Shown: piece by piece, positions 22,383 to 32,713 of the stretch | Layout of the letters: every line of letters starts with the position of its first letter | Numbering within the stretch: the first letter of the stretch is position 1 | Source of the DNA: an uncultured Chromatium sp. | GTDB lineage: Bacteria > Pseudomonadota > Gammaproteobacteria > Chromatiales > Chromatiaceae | Assembly (NCBI GenBank): GCA_903897335.1 | Contig: CAIUAY010000089.1 | Span: 1 to 35,287 of the forward strand | Length of the DNA: 35,287 nt | Direction of reading: 5' to 3' | Position numbers and translations under genes: made by a program | The notes under the pieces: model-generated | What the model saw: only the letters and a program-made list of their open reading frames with translations | Database searches by the model: none | Told to the model about the DNA's origin: nothing

Positions 22383-23071
22383 AAAACATCATCGACGGCA
22401 CTCTCGTCTACCTTGAACAGATCCGGCTTGAGCGTGATGTTGTGCTGTGCGGCGGTGAAATTAAGTCGCGTTTCCTGTCCAAAACTGTCTTGCATGATAA
22501 GACTGTCGAGCGTGTCTTTGCCGTTCTCATTGCCAAAACCAAGCTCAATCCGCACCACGTCGGTGTCTTTCTGCTTTGGAATCAGCTCAATCCAGTCACG
22601 GCCATCGGCGCTCTTGAGCATCCGTGTCTCAAAATAGTTTTCAATGGGCTCGCGGTTGGCCAGCAGCAGCGCCGGGGTTCCACGCAGCGCTTTATCCTGG
22701 CTCTGATGCGAGACCTGTTTCAGATCCAGGTCATGGAGATAGACGCGCTTGCCGTCGGCGATGATGACCTGTTTATTGGGTGTGATGTATTCCCAGCGAA
22801 AACGCCCGGGGCGCAGCAGATAGAAGGTTCCGCGAGCCGACAGCAGTTGAGTATGGCCGGCGTTGAACGTGAACTGCTCAAATTCGGCCTTTAGACTGTT
22901 CAGTCCTGACAGATAGGCGTTGATCCGTGCTGCCCCGGCATCGCCAAAAGCGACGCCAGTCCAGAGCAGCACCACGACTGACATCCAGGACAGTCGGCGG
23001 GCGATGCCAGAGCGCAGAAATCGTAGACGACGCGATGCTGGCGCGTGGGTGTCCGTGGCAAAACAGAGCAT
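22370..23071 (-). CDS. lolA: Outer-membrane lipoprotein carrier protein LolA
   Basis: LNSLKAEFEQFTFNAGHTQLLSARGTFYLLRPGRFRWEY; adjacent to ftsK. Confidence 0.93.
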   Translation of the reverse strand: MLCFATDTHAPASRRLRFLRSGIARRLSWMSVVVLLWTGVAFGDAGAARINAYLSGLNSLKAEFEQFTFNAGHTQLLSARGTFYLLRPGRFRWEYITPNKQVIIADGKRVYLHDLDLKQVSHQSQDKALRGTPALLLANREPIENYFETRMLKSADGRDWIELIPKQKDTDVVRIELGFGNENGKDTLDSLIMQDSFGQETRLNFTAAQHNITLKPDLFKVDESAVDDVFQID

Positions 23072-23099
23072 GATTAAGGTTCCGGAAAGATGACGTTCA

Positions 23100-25622
23100 T
23101 TAAGAGGCTGGTGGCGGTGCCAGCACCTCGCGGTTGCCGTTGGTTTCGGCAGCGCCCACGATGCCGATGCGTTCCATTTCCTCGATCATGCGGGCGGCGC
23201 GGTTATAGCCGATCTTGAGACGGCGCTGGACGCCCGAAATCGAGGCGCGACGGCTTTCGACCACGATCTGCACCGCTTCGTCGAACAGTGGATCGGTGTC
23301 CTCGGTCTCGCCGCGTGGTTCGGGATCAATGCCGGGGATTGTCTCGGACGGTTCGCGCAGAACATCATCGAGATAGCTCGGCTCGCCATACTGCTGCTTG
23401 AGAAAGTCCACGACATGATGCACTTCGTGATCATCGACAAAAGCGCCATGCACCCGCTGCGGGATATTGCCACCGGGTGGCAGATAGAGCATGTCGCCAT
23501 GACCAAGCAGTTGCTCGGCACCCATCTGGTCGAGCACAGTCCGCGAGTCGATGCGCGAGGACACCTGGAAGGCGATACGGGTCGGGATGTTCGCCTTGAT
23601 CAGACCGGTCAGCACATCGACCGACGGGCGCTGGGTCGCCAGCAGGAGATGAATGCCTGATGCACGCGCCTTCTGCGCCAGACGTGCAATGAGTTCCTCA
23701 ACCTTCTTGCCAACGACCATCATCATGTCCGCAAGTTCGTCAATGATGACCACGATATAGGGCAAGTGACCAAGCGTGGCGACGCTGCCGCCGGTCATGA
23801 GTGCATCTTCAGGCCGAAACAACGGATCGGGGATTGGCGTACCGGCCGCATCGGCTTCGGCGATCTGGCGATTGTAGCCGCCGATATTGCGTACGCCGAG
23901 CTTGGCCATCAGGCGATAACGGCGCTCCATCTCGCCAACACACCAGCGCAGAGCATTGGCCGCTTCCTTCATGTCGGTAACGACCGGCGTTAGCAGGTGC
24001 GGAATGCCCTCGTAGACTGAAAGTTCCAGCATCTTCGGATCGACCATGATCAGACGCACGTCTTCCGGCTCGGCCTTGTAGAGCAGGCTCAGGATCATGG
24101 CGTTGATGGCGACCGATTTGCCGGAGCCGGTGGTGCCCGCGATCAGTGCATGGGGCATCCGCGCCAGATCGACGACCACCGGCAGGCCGGAGATATTGGT
24201 GCCCATGCCGAGCGTTAAGGGCGAGTGCGCCTCCTGATAGATCGGCGCGGCGAAGATCTCACGCAGAAAAACGGTCTCGCGCTCTTTGTTGGGGATCTCG
24301 ATGCCGATCACCGACTTGCCGGGAATAATTTCGACCACGCGCACGCTGATGGTCGAGAGCGCCCGCGCCAGATCGCGTGACAGTCCGGTGATCTTGCTGG
24401 CCTTGATGCCCGGTGCCAGTTGCAGCTCAAAGAGCGTCACCACTGGCCCTGGATAGACCGCGACGACGCGCACCTCAACCCCAAAATCAGCCAGATTGGA
24501 CTCAACTTGACGCGAGAGATCCTCGATTTGCTCATCGGAATAGCCGCGCCCGCTCTTGCGTGGCGCGTCCAGCAGTTCCAGCGGTGGCCGCGCCTGTTGG
24601 CCAAGCGGCATGTTGACGAAACGTTTGGCCGTGACGTTCGCTACTGGCTTGGGTGCGGTGGGTGCGGTGGGTGCGGCGATTGTGGCGACGGCTCGCTGCT
24701 GCGCCTTTGGTGGTGGCTGTCGGTCACGCGGAAGTTCAGGCGTTAATGGTCTGTTATCGCTCTCGTCATCAGACTCAGTCGGTGCGATCAGGTCGTCGAG
24801 CAGATGCTGCGGCAGTTGTTTTGCAGACTGCCGGGGACGCACTGAGGCAGATTCGGAAGATGGTGCTGGATGTTGCTCACTGGCTACCGGAACAGTTTCT
24901 GGATCAATCAGCTGCAGATCTTTTGGCAGGCTATTCCAGGTCTCGTCACGGGGAACATCTGACTGGCGACGCTGTTTGATGCGTCCGCTGGCGGCGGCAT
25001 CCATGAACGCGCTCCAGACTGTACGCCCCATCTGCAAGACGATAGCACCGAAGTTGTCCAGCAGCGTTAGCCAGGAAATGCCGGAAAACAGCGTGGCGCT
25101 GACCAGCAGAGCGCCGCCCAGCAGAAAATTGGTGCCGGGTGGGTTAAAGGCGGCGAGCATCTGGTTACGAACCAGGATCCCAAGCCCGCCGCCAGCGCCG
25201 TTCGGGAGCTGAAAGTCCAGGGTGTCAAGATGGATCGAGGCATAACCGCAGCCCGCAGCGAGAATGATCAGAAAGCCAGTCCAGCGCAACGACAGCAGCC
25301 AGATGCGCAGCGATGCCTCTTCGTCGCGTCCACGGAACACCTGCCAGGCACTCCATGCCACCATAAACGGCAGCAGATACGCAAAAAAACCAAACAGATA
25401 GAGCACGACATCCGCAAACCAGGCGCCGGTGCGCCCGCCTGCGTTCGTGACCTGCACGGTATCTCCAACATAAGACCAGCCGGGATCATCCGGGGAATAG
25501 CTCATCAGTGACAGGGCAAGATAGATCGCGACACAGACCAGTGCCCACATGGCACTCTCGCGCAGTGCGCGTTCGACGTGATCGCTGAATGTCAGTTGTC
25601 CGTAGCGGGTTGCCTGTGCCAT
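23100..25622 (-). CDS. ftsK: DNA translocase FtsK
   Basis: N-terminal TM region, [49 protein letters not shown]-terminal gamma domain. Confidence 0.97.
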   Translation of the reverse strand: MAQATRYGQLTFSDHVERALRESAMWALVCVAIYLALSLMSYSPDDPGWSYVGDTVQVTNAGGRTGAWFADVVLYLFGFFAYLLPFMVAWSAWQVFRGRDEEASLRIWLLSLRWTGFLIILAAGCGYASIHLDTLDFQLPNGAGGGLGILVRNQMLAAFNPPGTNFLLGGALLVSATLFSGISWLTLLDNFGAIVLQMGRTVWSAFMDAAASGRIKQRRQSDVPRDETWNSLPKDLQLIDPETVPVASEQHPAPSSESASVRPRQSAKQLPQHLLDDLIAPTESDDESDNRPLTPELPRDRQPPPKAQQRAVATIAAPTAPTAPKPVANVTAKRFVNMPLGQQARPPLELLDAPRKSGRGYSDEQIEDLSRQVESNLADFGVEVRVVAVYPGPVVTLFELQLAPGIKASKITGLSRDLARALSTISVRVVEIIPGKSVIGIEIPNKERETVFLREIFAAPIYQEAHSPLTLGMGTNISGLPVVVDLARMPHALIAGTTGSGKSVAINAMILSLLYKAEPEDVRLIMVDPKMLELSVYEGIPHLLTPVVTDMKEAANALRWCVGEMERRYRLMAKLGVRNIGGYNRQIAEADAAGTPIPDPLFRPEDALMTGGSVATLGHLPYIVVIIDELADMMMVVGKKVEELIARLAQKARASGIHLLLATQRPSVDVLTGLIKANIPTRIAFQVSSRIDSRTVLDQMGAEQLLGHGDMLYLPPGGNIPQRVHGAFVDDHEVHHVVDFLKQQYGEPSYLDDVLREPSETIPGIDPEPRGETEDTDPLFDEAVQIVVESRRASISGVQRRLKIGYNRAARMIEEMERIGIVGAAETNGNREVLAPPPAS

Positions 25623-25675
25623 GCGTTCCTCCAGAGATTCCAGCGCATTTTGACCACTCCTTCCTCCAGGTATTT

Positions 25676-26443
25676 CTACGGATGGAATAGGTCATGTTGG
25701 CGCTGGTCATGCCATTCAGTGCGCAGCCAGTGCAGCCAGGGTTCGAGGTGGCCAGTGCCGCGTGTCGAGATGATCTCGAAGGGCGCCTGGCTGGCCAGAT
25801 TGCGCAAACACTGCTCTGCCCGCGCGGGCTGAAATTCAGGCAGCACCGACAGCAGATCGGACTTGGTGCAGAGCACCAGATCCGCAGCGCGAAACATCAC
25901 CGGATACTTAGCCGGTTTGTCGTCGCCCTCTGGCACCGAAAGCAGGATCACGTTGCGATGCTGCCCCAGATCAAAACTCGCCGGACAGACCAGGTTGCCG
26001 ACGTTCTCAATGAACAGCAGGTCGATGTCGTTGAGATCAAGACCATGCAACGCCGTGTGAACCAGATGGGCATCCAGGTGGCAGGCGCTGCCGGTTGCGA
26101 TCTGGATTGCCGGGACACCCTTGGCGCGGATGCGCTCGGCATCGTTCTCGGTCTCCAGATCACCCTCGATCACCGCGATGCGAAATTCACCACCGAGCGC
26201 CTCGATGGTGGCCTCCAGCAGACTGGTCTTGCCCGCGCCGGGCGATGACATCAAATTCAGTGCAAGCACACCGTGGTCATTAAAATGCTCCCGATTGTGC
26301 TCGGCCTGATGGTCATTCTCCGACAGCAGATTCTGAAGCACATCGACCGCGAGACGGCCATCGTCAGTGATGGCGTGTGTCCCGTCGGCACGCACGAGAT
26401 GTTCGTTTCCGGGCGTAACATTGCAGCCACAGGTGTTGCACAT
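25676..26443 (-). CDS. hypB: Hydrogenase nickel incorporation protein HypB (ORF extends to 26476)
   Basis: [14 protein letters not shown]-terminus; [39 protein letters not shown]. Confidence 0.94.
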   Translation of the reverse strand: MCNTCGCNVTPGNEHLVRADGTHAITDDGRLAVDVLQNLLSENDHQAEHNREHFNDHGVLALNLMSSPGAGKTSLLEATIEALGGEFRIAVIEGDLETENDAERIRAKGVPAIQIATGSACHLDAHLVHTALHGLDLNDIDLLFIENVGNLVCPASFDLGQHRNVILLSVPEGDDKPAKYPVMFRAADLVLCTKSDLLSVLPEFQPARAEQCLRNLASQAPFEIISTRGTGHLEPWLHWLRTEWHDQRQHDLFHP

Positions 26444-26778
26444 AATGGGGTCTGATCCGGGATGCTGGCGCAGCATGGCGCGTTAACTGGGGGCGGCACG
26501 GTAGGCGCTGCCGTTTAAATCAATGTTAAAGTATCCCGATTCGCCAATTTTTCCTAGAGCGGAAACGCGCCCACCTGCGGTCTTTAAGTGTCGCCGCGTC
26601 CAGATCGCCATCGGAGTTCATCCAAGATATTTTTCACTGCCACGGTTCAGTCGCCTAAATGCACTGACGGTTATGGCGATTCATTCAACCCAACCCAAAC
26701 GGAGGAGGCGAGACGGTAATCGTGCGTGGCACGGTTAACCCTTCCCGGCCTGAACGCCGGGTCTCTCGCGCAAGACTG

Positions 26779-28491
26779 ATGAGCGAAATGATTGAAATTA
26801 AAGTGCCGGACATTGGTGATCTCACGGATGTCGAAGTCATCGAAATACTGGTCTCTTCAGGCGACCAGGTGGCCGAAGAAACGTCACTGATCACCATCGA
26901 AAGCGATAAAACGACTCTGGAAATTCCAGCACCGGGTGCCGGAATCATCCGCGAACTGCGCGTCACGGTCGGCGACCGGGTGTCACAGGGCGCGGTCATC
27001 CTGACGATGGAGGTCGATAGTGATGCCGCCACCCGCATCAAATCCGATCAGGCACGGCAGGCCGCTAGCGATCCCGGCGCGGTTGATCTGGTGACAGAGG
27101 TCGTGGTTCTCGGCGCAGGCCCTGGTGGCTACACGGCGGCTTTTCGCGCTGCCGATCTCGGCAAGCGGGTGGTACTGATCGAGCGTTACGAGACCCTCGG
27201 CGGAGTGTGTCTCAATGTCGGCTGTATTCCGTCGAAGGCACTGCTGCATACCGCCGTGATCATGGAAGAAGTCAAGACACTCAACGTCATGGGCGTCACC
27301 TATGCCGCGCCAGAGGTCGATCTCGACCAGATGCGCGAGGGTAAAAACCAGGTCGTCGCCAAACTCACCGGTGGGCTGGCAGCAATGGCCAAGCAGCGCA
27401 AAGTGCAGGTGATCCAGGGCACTGGCCGTTTTGAAGCGCGTAACCGAATGAGCGTTGAAACCAAAGAAGGCCGTGTACGCATCCAGTTCGATCATTGCAT
27501 CATCGCCTGCGGTTCATCCTCGATCAAAATTCCCGGATTCCCGCATGATGACCCGCGCGTCATGGATTCGACCGATGCACTCGCGCTGGCCGATGTTCCG
27601 GCGCGGATGCTGATCGTTGGCGGTGGCATCATCGGGCTGGAAATGGCAAGCGTCTACAGCGCATTGGGTTCCAGAATCGACGTGGTCGAGTTCAAGGATC
27701 AGTTGATGCCCGGTTGCGACCCGGATCTGGTGCGCTGCGTCGAGAAGCTCATCAAAAAACGCTACGACAAGATCATGCTGGAAACCAAGGTTGCCAGCCT
27801 GAGCGCCAGCGCCGAGGGCATCAAAGCTGTTTTCGAGGGCAAGCATCCTGGCGAGGAGATTTACGACAAGGTGCTGGTGGCCGTCGGACGTCTGCCTAAT
27901 GGCAAGCTGATCAACGCCGAAGCCGCTGGGGTCAACGTCGATCAACACGGCTTCATCAAGGTTGATCAGCACATGCGCACTAACGTCCCCAATATCTTCG
28001 CCATCGGTGACGTGGTGGGTGGCCCGATGCTGGCGCACAAGGCGACTCACGAGGCCAAGGTCGCCGCTGAGATCATCGCTGGACTGCCCGCGCTGTTCGA
28101 CCCGCTGACCATCCCCTCGGTTGCGTATACCGATCCTGAAGTGGCCTGGATGGGTCTGACTGAAACCAAAGCCAAGGCTGATGGCATCCCTTATAAAAAA
28201 GGCGTGTTCCCCTGGGCGGCGAGTGGTCGGGCGCTTGGCATCCACCGCGACGAGGGCATGACCAAGCTGCTGTTCGACCCTGAAACCAAGCGCATTCTGG
28301 GCGCGGGCATTGCAGGCCCCAACGCGGGCGAACTGATCGGCGAGGCCGTGCTGGCGCTGGAGATGGGCGCGGACATGGAAGACATCGGTCTGACCATCCA
28401 TCCGCATCCGACGCTGTGCGAGACCATCGGACTGGCGGCGGAGATGGCGCACGGATCAATCACGGATCTACTGCCGCCGAAGAAACGCTAA
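26779..28491 (+). CDS. lpdA: Dihydrolipoyl dehydrogenase with N-terminal lipoyl domain (ORF opens at 26722)
   Basis: Lipoyl domain IEIKVPDIGDLTDVEVIEILVSSGDQV...ESDKTTLEIPAP; FAD/NAD motifs and GGVCLNVGCIPSK redox-active disulfide. Confidence 0.95.
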   Translation: MSEMIEIKVPDIGDLTDVEVIEILVSSGDQVAEETSLITIESDKTTLEIPAPGAGIIRELRVTVGDRVSQGAVILTMEVDSDAATRIKSDQARQAASDPGAVDLVTEVVVLGAGPGGYTAAFRAADLGKRVVLIERYETLGGVCLNVGCIPSKALLHTAVIMEEVKTLNVMGVTYAAPEVDLDQMREGKNQVVAKLTGGLAAMAKQRKVQVIQGTGRFEARNRMSVETKEGRVRIQFDHCIIACGSSSIKIPGFPHDDPRVMDSTDALALADVPARMLIVGGGIIGLEMASVYSALGSRIDVVEFKDQLMPGCDPDLVRCVEKLIKKRYDKIMLETKVASLSASAEGIKAVFEGKHPGEEIYDKVLVAVGRLPNGKLINAEAAGVNVDQHGFIKVDQHMRTNVPNIFAIGDVVGGPMLAHKATHEAKVAAEIIAGLPALFDPLTIPSVAYTDPEVAWMGLTETKAKADGIPYKKGVFPWAASGRALGIHRDEGMTKLLFDPETKRILGAGIAGPNAGELIGEAVLALEMGADMEDIGLTIHPHPTLCETIGLAAEMAHGSITDLLPPKKR

Positions 28492-29063
28492 AGCCGGTCA
28501 CTGCCATCTGCGGTGTCTGCCAGATTCAACAGGATCTGGCGTTCCACGTCATCGAGCGCGGCGTTCAACGCGCTCGGATCATCGGCCTGGCAGCATGACT
28601 GCCCTTCTGCGCTTTGCAGGAACGCCAGCAGTGACGGCGCGAGGACATGCCGCTTGACGGCGGCATGACTGAGCCACATCAGCCCGGCGTCACGGTCACG
28701 CGCAATCCCTTCACCGGACAGACAGAGGCGTCCCAGATAGCACATGGCATCGGGATAATGCTGTTTTGCTGATCGCACGAGCCAGGGCACGGCATCATCA
28801 GCACGGCCAGCGGCGAGCCACATCAGCGCGACATCACACTGCGCGACCGCATCACCTGCATCAGCGTCAACAATGACGGCGTGATCGTCCGGTTGGAGTG
28901 GCAGGCAGGACAAGGGCAGCACATCGTCCAGGCTGACCCGCGTTTCAACACCCGGTTCGTGCGTGTCAAGCGTTGAGACGCAGCCCTCGCTGATGCGCCG
29001 CCACAGCGTGCGTCGACTCAATCCAGTGATCGAGATGGCGGTATTAAGTGAAATCGAGGGCAT
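28488..29063 (-). CDS. HTH N-terminus plus Sel1/TPR-like repeat protein, divergent from pilA
   Basis: ISITGLSRRTLWRRISEG resembles an HTH; AMCYLGRLCLSGEGIARDRDAGLMWLSHAA is Sel1-like. Confidence 0.65.
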   Translation of the reverse strand: MPSISLNTAISITGLSRRTLWRRISEGCVSTLDTHEPGVETRVSLDDVLPLSCLPLQPDDHAVIVDADAGDAVAQCDVALMWLAAGRADDAVPWLVRSAKQHYPDAMCYLGRLCLSGEGIARDRDAGLMWLSHAAVKRHVLAPSLLAFLQSAEGQSCCQADDPSALNAALDDVERQILLNLADTADGSDRL

Positions 29064-29126
29064 GGTGTTCTCGATGAGTCACGTACTGAGCCATCAGTCT
29101 AACGCAACGCCTGATATCAAGGTGTG

Positions 29127-29185
29127 ATTTGGCACAGCATGAGGTGTGCCATCAAACCATTTGGCATAGGATCTGGTGTGCCATT
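29127..29185. repeat. Two tandem dyads, 32-bp period, TGGCACA-N8-TGTGCCA
   Basis: Copy 1 TTTGGCACAGCATGAGGTGTGCCAT (7-bp perfect arms at 29130-29151); copy 2 TTTGGCATAGGATCTGGTGTGCCAT (one arm mismatch, 29162-29183). Confidence 0.75.
29136..29151 (-). promoter_or_regulatory. Candidate sigma-54 promoter for the Sel1-repeat gene
   Basis: Minus strand TGGCACACCTCATGCT has GG-N10-GC spacing (TGGCAC / TGC), about 70 nt upstream of the ORF start. Confidence 0.4.
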
Positions 29186-29278
29186 CGCTTAAATAAAAGG
29201 CGGATCAGTCCGATTGCAGCAGGCATCTTGCAAACCGTGGCGTGGTTTCGGGCTGGTCTGACATCCGGTGTTGCGGCG

Positions 29279-29295
29279 TGGCATTGAATCTGCTT
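29279..29295 (+). promoter_or_regulatory. Candidate sigma-54 (-24/-12) promoter of pilA
   Basis: TGGCATTGAATCTGCTT, GG-N10-GC spacing; about 90 nt upstream of the pilA ATG. Confidence 0.65.
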
Positions 29296-29386
29296 GAATC
29301 GGGTGCGGGAGACCTCGGATGTGCGGCGAGACCGCGATGGCCTCCCCCGCTTGACCCGGTTTCATTATCACATTACGGAGAGTCTC

Positions 29387-29818
29387 ATGAAAAAGTATCA
29401 ACAGGGCTTTACATTGATCGAACTCATGATCGTTGTGGCGATCATCGGTATTCTGGCCGCGATTGCGGTTCCGGCGTATCAGGATTACATCGTCCGCGCC
29501 CGTGTCACGGAGGGCTTGTCATTCGCCTCGGCGGCTAAGGCAACCATCGCGGAGAATTCCTATGCCGGCGCATCGGCTGCTGCTATTGGATGGAGTCCGC
29601 CGAGCGCCACTGAAAATGTCGGCGGTGTCTCGGTTGACAGCACCAATGGTGTCATCACGATCAGTACGACACTCAAGGCTGGTGACGTGACCCTGACCTT
29701 AAGCCCAAGCCCAGTCTTCTCCGCCAATACGCCGAATCTGTCTGCCACATCGATACAATGGAAATGCTCTGTTAGCGATGCGACCAAAGCGAAGTTCGTC
29801 CCTTCCAACTGCCGTTAA
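29387..29818 (+). CDS. pilA: Type IV pilin major subunit
   Basis: [35 protein letters not shown] prepilin motif; C-terminal Cys pair (WKC...SNCR). Confidence 0.93.
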   Translation: MKKYQQGFTLIELMIVVAIIGILAAIAVPAYQDYIVRARVTEGLSFASAAKATIAENSYAGASAAAIGWSPPSATENVGGVSVDSTNGVITISTTLKAGDVTLTLSPSPVFSANTPNLSATSIQWKCSVSDATKAKFVPSNCR

Positions 29819-29838
29819 TGACGTATTAGGTCATCTGG

Positions 29839-29859
29839 CTGGCGGCGCGACGCCGTCAG
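29839..29859 (+). terminator. Stem-loop downstream of pilA
   Basis: CTGGCGGCG-CGA-CGCCGTCAG, 9-bp stem with one G-T wobble; weak U tract. Confidence 0.35.
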
Positions 29860-30001
29860 TCTGGTGGCTGGCCTGAATTCACGCGCCAGCCGTTGATTTA
29901 AACTCCCCATATCCGCCCGCATCTGATCACGTTAGCGATGTCTTTAACGCTTCAGGCGATGCGCGGCAATCCGTCTTGACTTGACCCACTGGCCGCGATC
30001 C

Positions 30002-31930
30002 ATGCCATCAGAACGCTGGTTCCCCCTGCTTGCCGTTGCGGCGGCCGTTTTGGTTGCCCTCGTTTATCTTCCGGTGTTACATGCCGAGTATGTCTGGGAC
30101 GACTGGCAGCTCTTCATCAATAATCCGGCGCTGCGTCTGCCAGAGCTACTCTGGCATGCGTTGTGGGAACCAATCCTGCCGGGAACGGGTTATCTGCGTC
30201 CGGTGGCGCTGGCGTCGTTTGCGGCGCAATTTCTGACAGTGGGCATTGATCCGGGCATTGCCCACGGCATCAATCTCGTCATCCATGCCACCAATACACT
30301 ACTGGTCGGCCTGATTGCCAGCCGTCTGGCGGCGTCAGATCGCGTTTCGACCCGGATAGTGCGTGTCCTGTTCGCGGCGCTGCTTTATGGCCTGCATCCG
30401 GCCTTGATCGAAATGGTTGCCTGGGTTTCAGGACGCTTCGATCTGCTGGTAACATTTTTTATCCTGCTCGCGCTCTGGGGCTATCTCGCCTGGACGGGCT
30501 GGCGGCGTGATCTCTGGGTTTCACTCTGTTTTCTGCTTGCGGCACTCAGCAAAGAGATGGCCGCGACCCTGCCGCTGCTGCTGCTGTTGCTGTATCTCGG
30601 TCGTCAGGGTTCAGAAATGCACTGGCGGGCACTCATGCAGGATTTTTGGCGCAGCCGCGAATGGCGGCTTTACGCACTTCTGACCGCTGTCGCTGTCCTG
30701 ATCCTGGTGCTGCGCCAGACCGCATTGGGCGAACTCACCCATCAGGATGCAGTGGTCAGCTCAGAGCTGGAAGGATTCTGGCATCACATTGCGTTCATCG
30801 GACAAACGCTGCTCTTTTACGCCAGGATCAGTCTCTGGCCTTTTATCGATCTTGGCTCTCAACATCTTTTTGATGCTCCCGGCATGAACGCCGCCGCACG
30901 CGGGTTGGGCATCGCCACAGTCATCATCGGTCTCGCGCTCGTCATCGTTGCGCTGTTGCGTCGCCGCCTGCCAGAACTGTTGCTGGCGGGCTGGGGAATT
31001 GCCCTGCTGCCGGTGCTCAATCTTCTGCCGCTGATGATCGGCGGTAGCATTGGTAACGAACGCTTTCTGGCATTGCCATTGGTTTTCATGGCCTTGGGTT
31101 TTGCCATGCTGAAACGGCCTCCTATCGCTATCTCCTCAGCCATGCAGCGCACCCTGCCTATTTTGGCTGGCATCTTCGCCGTACTGTTGATCGCGGCAGC
31201 AATGGCGAATATTCGCGTGACCCTACCACTCTGGCAAAACGAGTTAAGCCTTTGGACTTGGGCCTATGCCCGCTATCCAGATGCACCGGGCATTCAGGCT
31301 AATTATGCCGCCGCCGCCGTATATTTTGGCGATCTTGACCATGCGAAAGCGGTGTTTGATCGCATCAAGACAGAGAAACATGATGCACCCGTAAAGATGA
31401 CCACGCGACAGTCCGCTATTCTGAAACTGACTGAGGGCGAATATCTGCAAAAAGCAAATCAGTTTGAAAAAGCACTGGAAACGCTCAATGAAGCACTGGC
31501 TTTAAGTCCAACACCTCCGCACGAACTCCTGAAATCACAAGGGATGGATCTCAACTATCTTGAGAACATTAAAATGAACGATGGCGCCTACTTCTATCGC
31601 ACCATCTACAAGGATCTTGCTGTCACGCATCTGACACTAGGTCATTTTGCGGAGGCTCTCGATGCCGCACAGTCATGTTTGTACTACGCGCCAACCTATC
31701 CAGGAACCTGGCTCATCAAAGCACTGGCACTCTACGGCTTGGATCGTTGGGATGACGCAGAGAACGCCTTCGCTCAAGCTAGTCATTACTCCACGGATGA
31801 CGGACGACAAGAAGCACAGGCGAACCGCATCACTGTTCTGAAACAGCTCTGCGCCAAATCGACACCGCCCGTTCAGGTGTGCGAACACTGGCAACACGCG
31901 GCGGACAATGTAGCCGCCCAGACCCGGTAA
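30002..31930 (+). CDS. Polytopic membrane GT-C-like / TPR protein (TMTC-like), possible pilin glycosyltransferase
   Basis: Multiple TM segments; YVWDDWQLFINNPAL; LHPALIEMVAWVSGRFDLL; C-terminal TPR-like repeats; just downstream of pilA. Confidence 0.7.
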   Translation: MPSERWFPLLAVAAAVLVALVYLPVLHAEYVWDDWQLFINNPALRLPELLWHALWEPILPGTGYLRPVALASFAAQFLTVGIDPGIAHGINLVIHATNTLLVGLIASRLAASDRVSTRIVRVLFAALLYGLHPALIEMVAWVSGRFDLLVTFFILLALWGYLAWTGWRRDLWVSLCFLLAALSKEMAATLPLLLLLLYLGRQGSEMHWRALMQDFWRSREWRLYALLTAVAVLILVLRQTALGELTHQDAVVSSELEGFWHHIAFIGQTLLFYARISLWPFIDLGSQHLFDAPGMNAAARGLGIATVIIGLALVIVALLRRRLPELLLAGWGIALLPVLNLLPLMIGGSIGNERFLALPLVFMALGFAMLKRPPIAISSAMQRTLPILAGIFAVLLIAAAMANIRVTLPLWQNELSLWTWAYARYPDAPGIQANYAAAAVYFGDLDHAKAVFDRIKTEKHDAPVKMTTRQSAILKLTEGEYLQKANQFEKALETLNEALALSPTPPHELLKSQGMDLNYLENIKMNDGAYFYRTIYKDLAVTHLTLGHFAEALDAAQSCLYYAPTYPGTWLIKALALYGLDRWDDAENAFAQASHYSTDDGRQEAQANRITVLKQLCAKSTPPVQVCEHWQHAADNVAAQTR

Positions 31931-31939
31931 AGATCACAC

Positions 31940-32713
31940 ATGAAAGCAGTCATCCTGGCTGGCGGTCTCGGCACCCGCATCAGTGAAGAAACTCAGCTCA
32001 AGCCGAAACCCATGGTTGAAATCGGTGGCCGTCCAATCCTCTGGCATGTCATGAAGATCTATGCCGCGCATGGCATCAATGATTTCGTGATCTGTCTGGG
32101 CTATCGGGGATATGTCATCAAGGAGTATTTCGCCAATTATTTCCTGCACATGTCTGATGTCACCTTTGACATGGCCAGCAATCGCATGGAAGTCCATGAA
32201 CGCCACGCTGAACCCTGGCGGGTGACGCTGGTGGACACTGGCGAGGCGACAGGAACCGGAGGACGTCTGGCGCGGGTACGTCGCTATGTCGAGCAGGAAG
32301 ACGATTTCTGCTTCACCTATGGCGATGGCGTGGGCGACATCGATGTGAAGGCCGCCATCGACTATCACCGTGCGCAGGACGTTTTGGCCACGGTGACGGC
32401 GGTGACGCCGCCGGGTCGCTTCGGTGCCATCGAGCTTGCCGCAGATCGGGTCGTGTCGTTCAAAGAAAAACCGCATGGCGATGGTGGATTGATCAACGGT
32501 GGTTTTTTCGTGCTGAAACCGGCAGTGCTGGATCTGCTCGATGGCGACCACTGCGCCTTTGAGAATGAACCGATTGAAACACTCGCCAGCCGTAGCCAGC
32601 TTGCCGCCTGGCGGCATCGCGGATTCTGGCAACCGATGGACACGTTGCGCGAAAAAAACCATCTCGAAGAACTCTGGACCAGCGGTCGCGCACCCTGGAA
32701 GATCTGGCCGTGA
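31940..32713 (+). CDS. rfbF: Glucose-1-phosphate cytidylyltransferase
   Basis: MKAVILAGGLGTRISEETQLKPKPMVEIGGRPILWHVMKIY; FTYGDGVGDIDV. Confidence 0.95.
   Translation: MKAVILAGGLGTRISEETQLKPKPMVEIGGRPILWHVMKIYAAHGINDFVICLGYRGYVIKEYFANYFLHMSDVTFDMASNRMEVHERHAEPWRVTLVDTGEATGTGGRLARVRRYVEQEDDFCFTYGDGVGDIDVKAAIDYHRAQDVLATVTAVTPPGRFGAIELAADRVVSFKEKPHGDGGLINGGFFVLKPAVLDLLDGDHCAFENEPIETLASRSQLAAWRHRGFWQPMDTLREKNHLEELWTSGRAPWKIWP

Noticed and set aside
27514-28452. 312-aa minus-strand ORF within lpdA
   Set aside because: Shadow ORF of a well-supported dihydrolipoyl dehydrogenase; His/Gln/Arg-rich with no motif.
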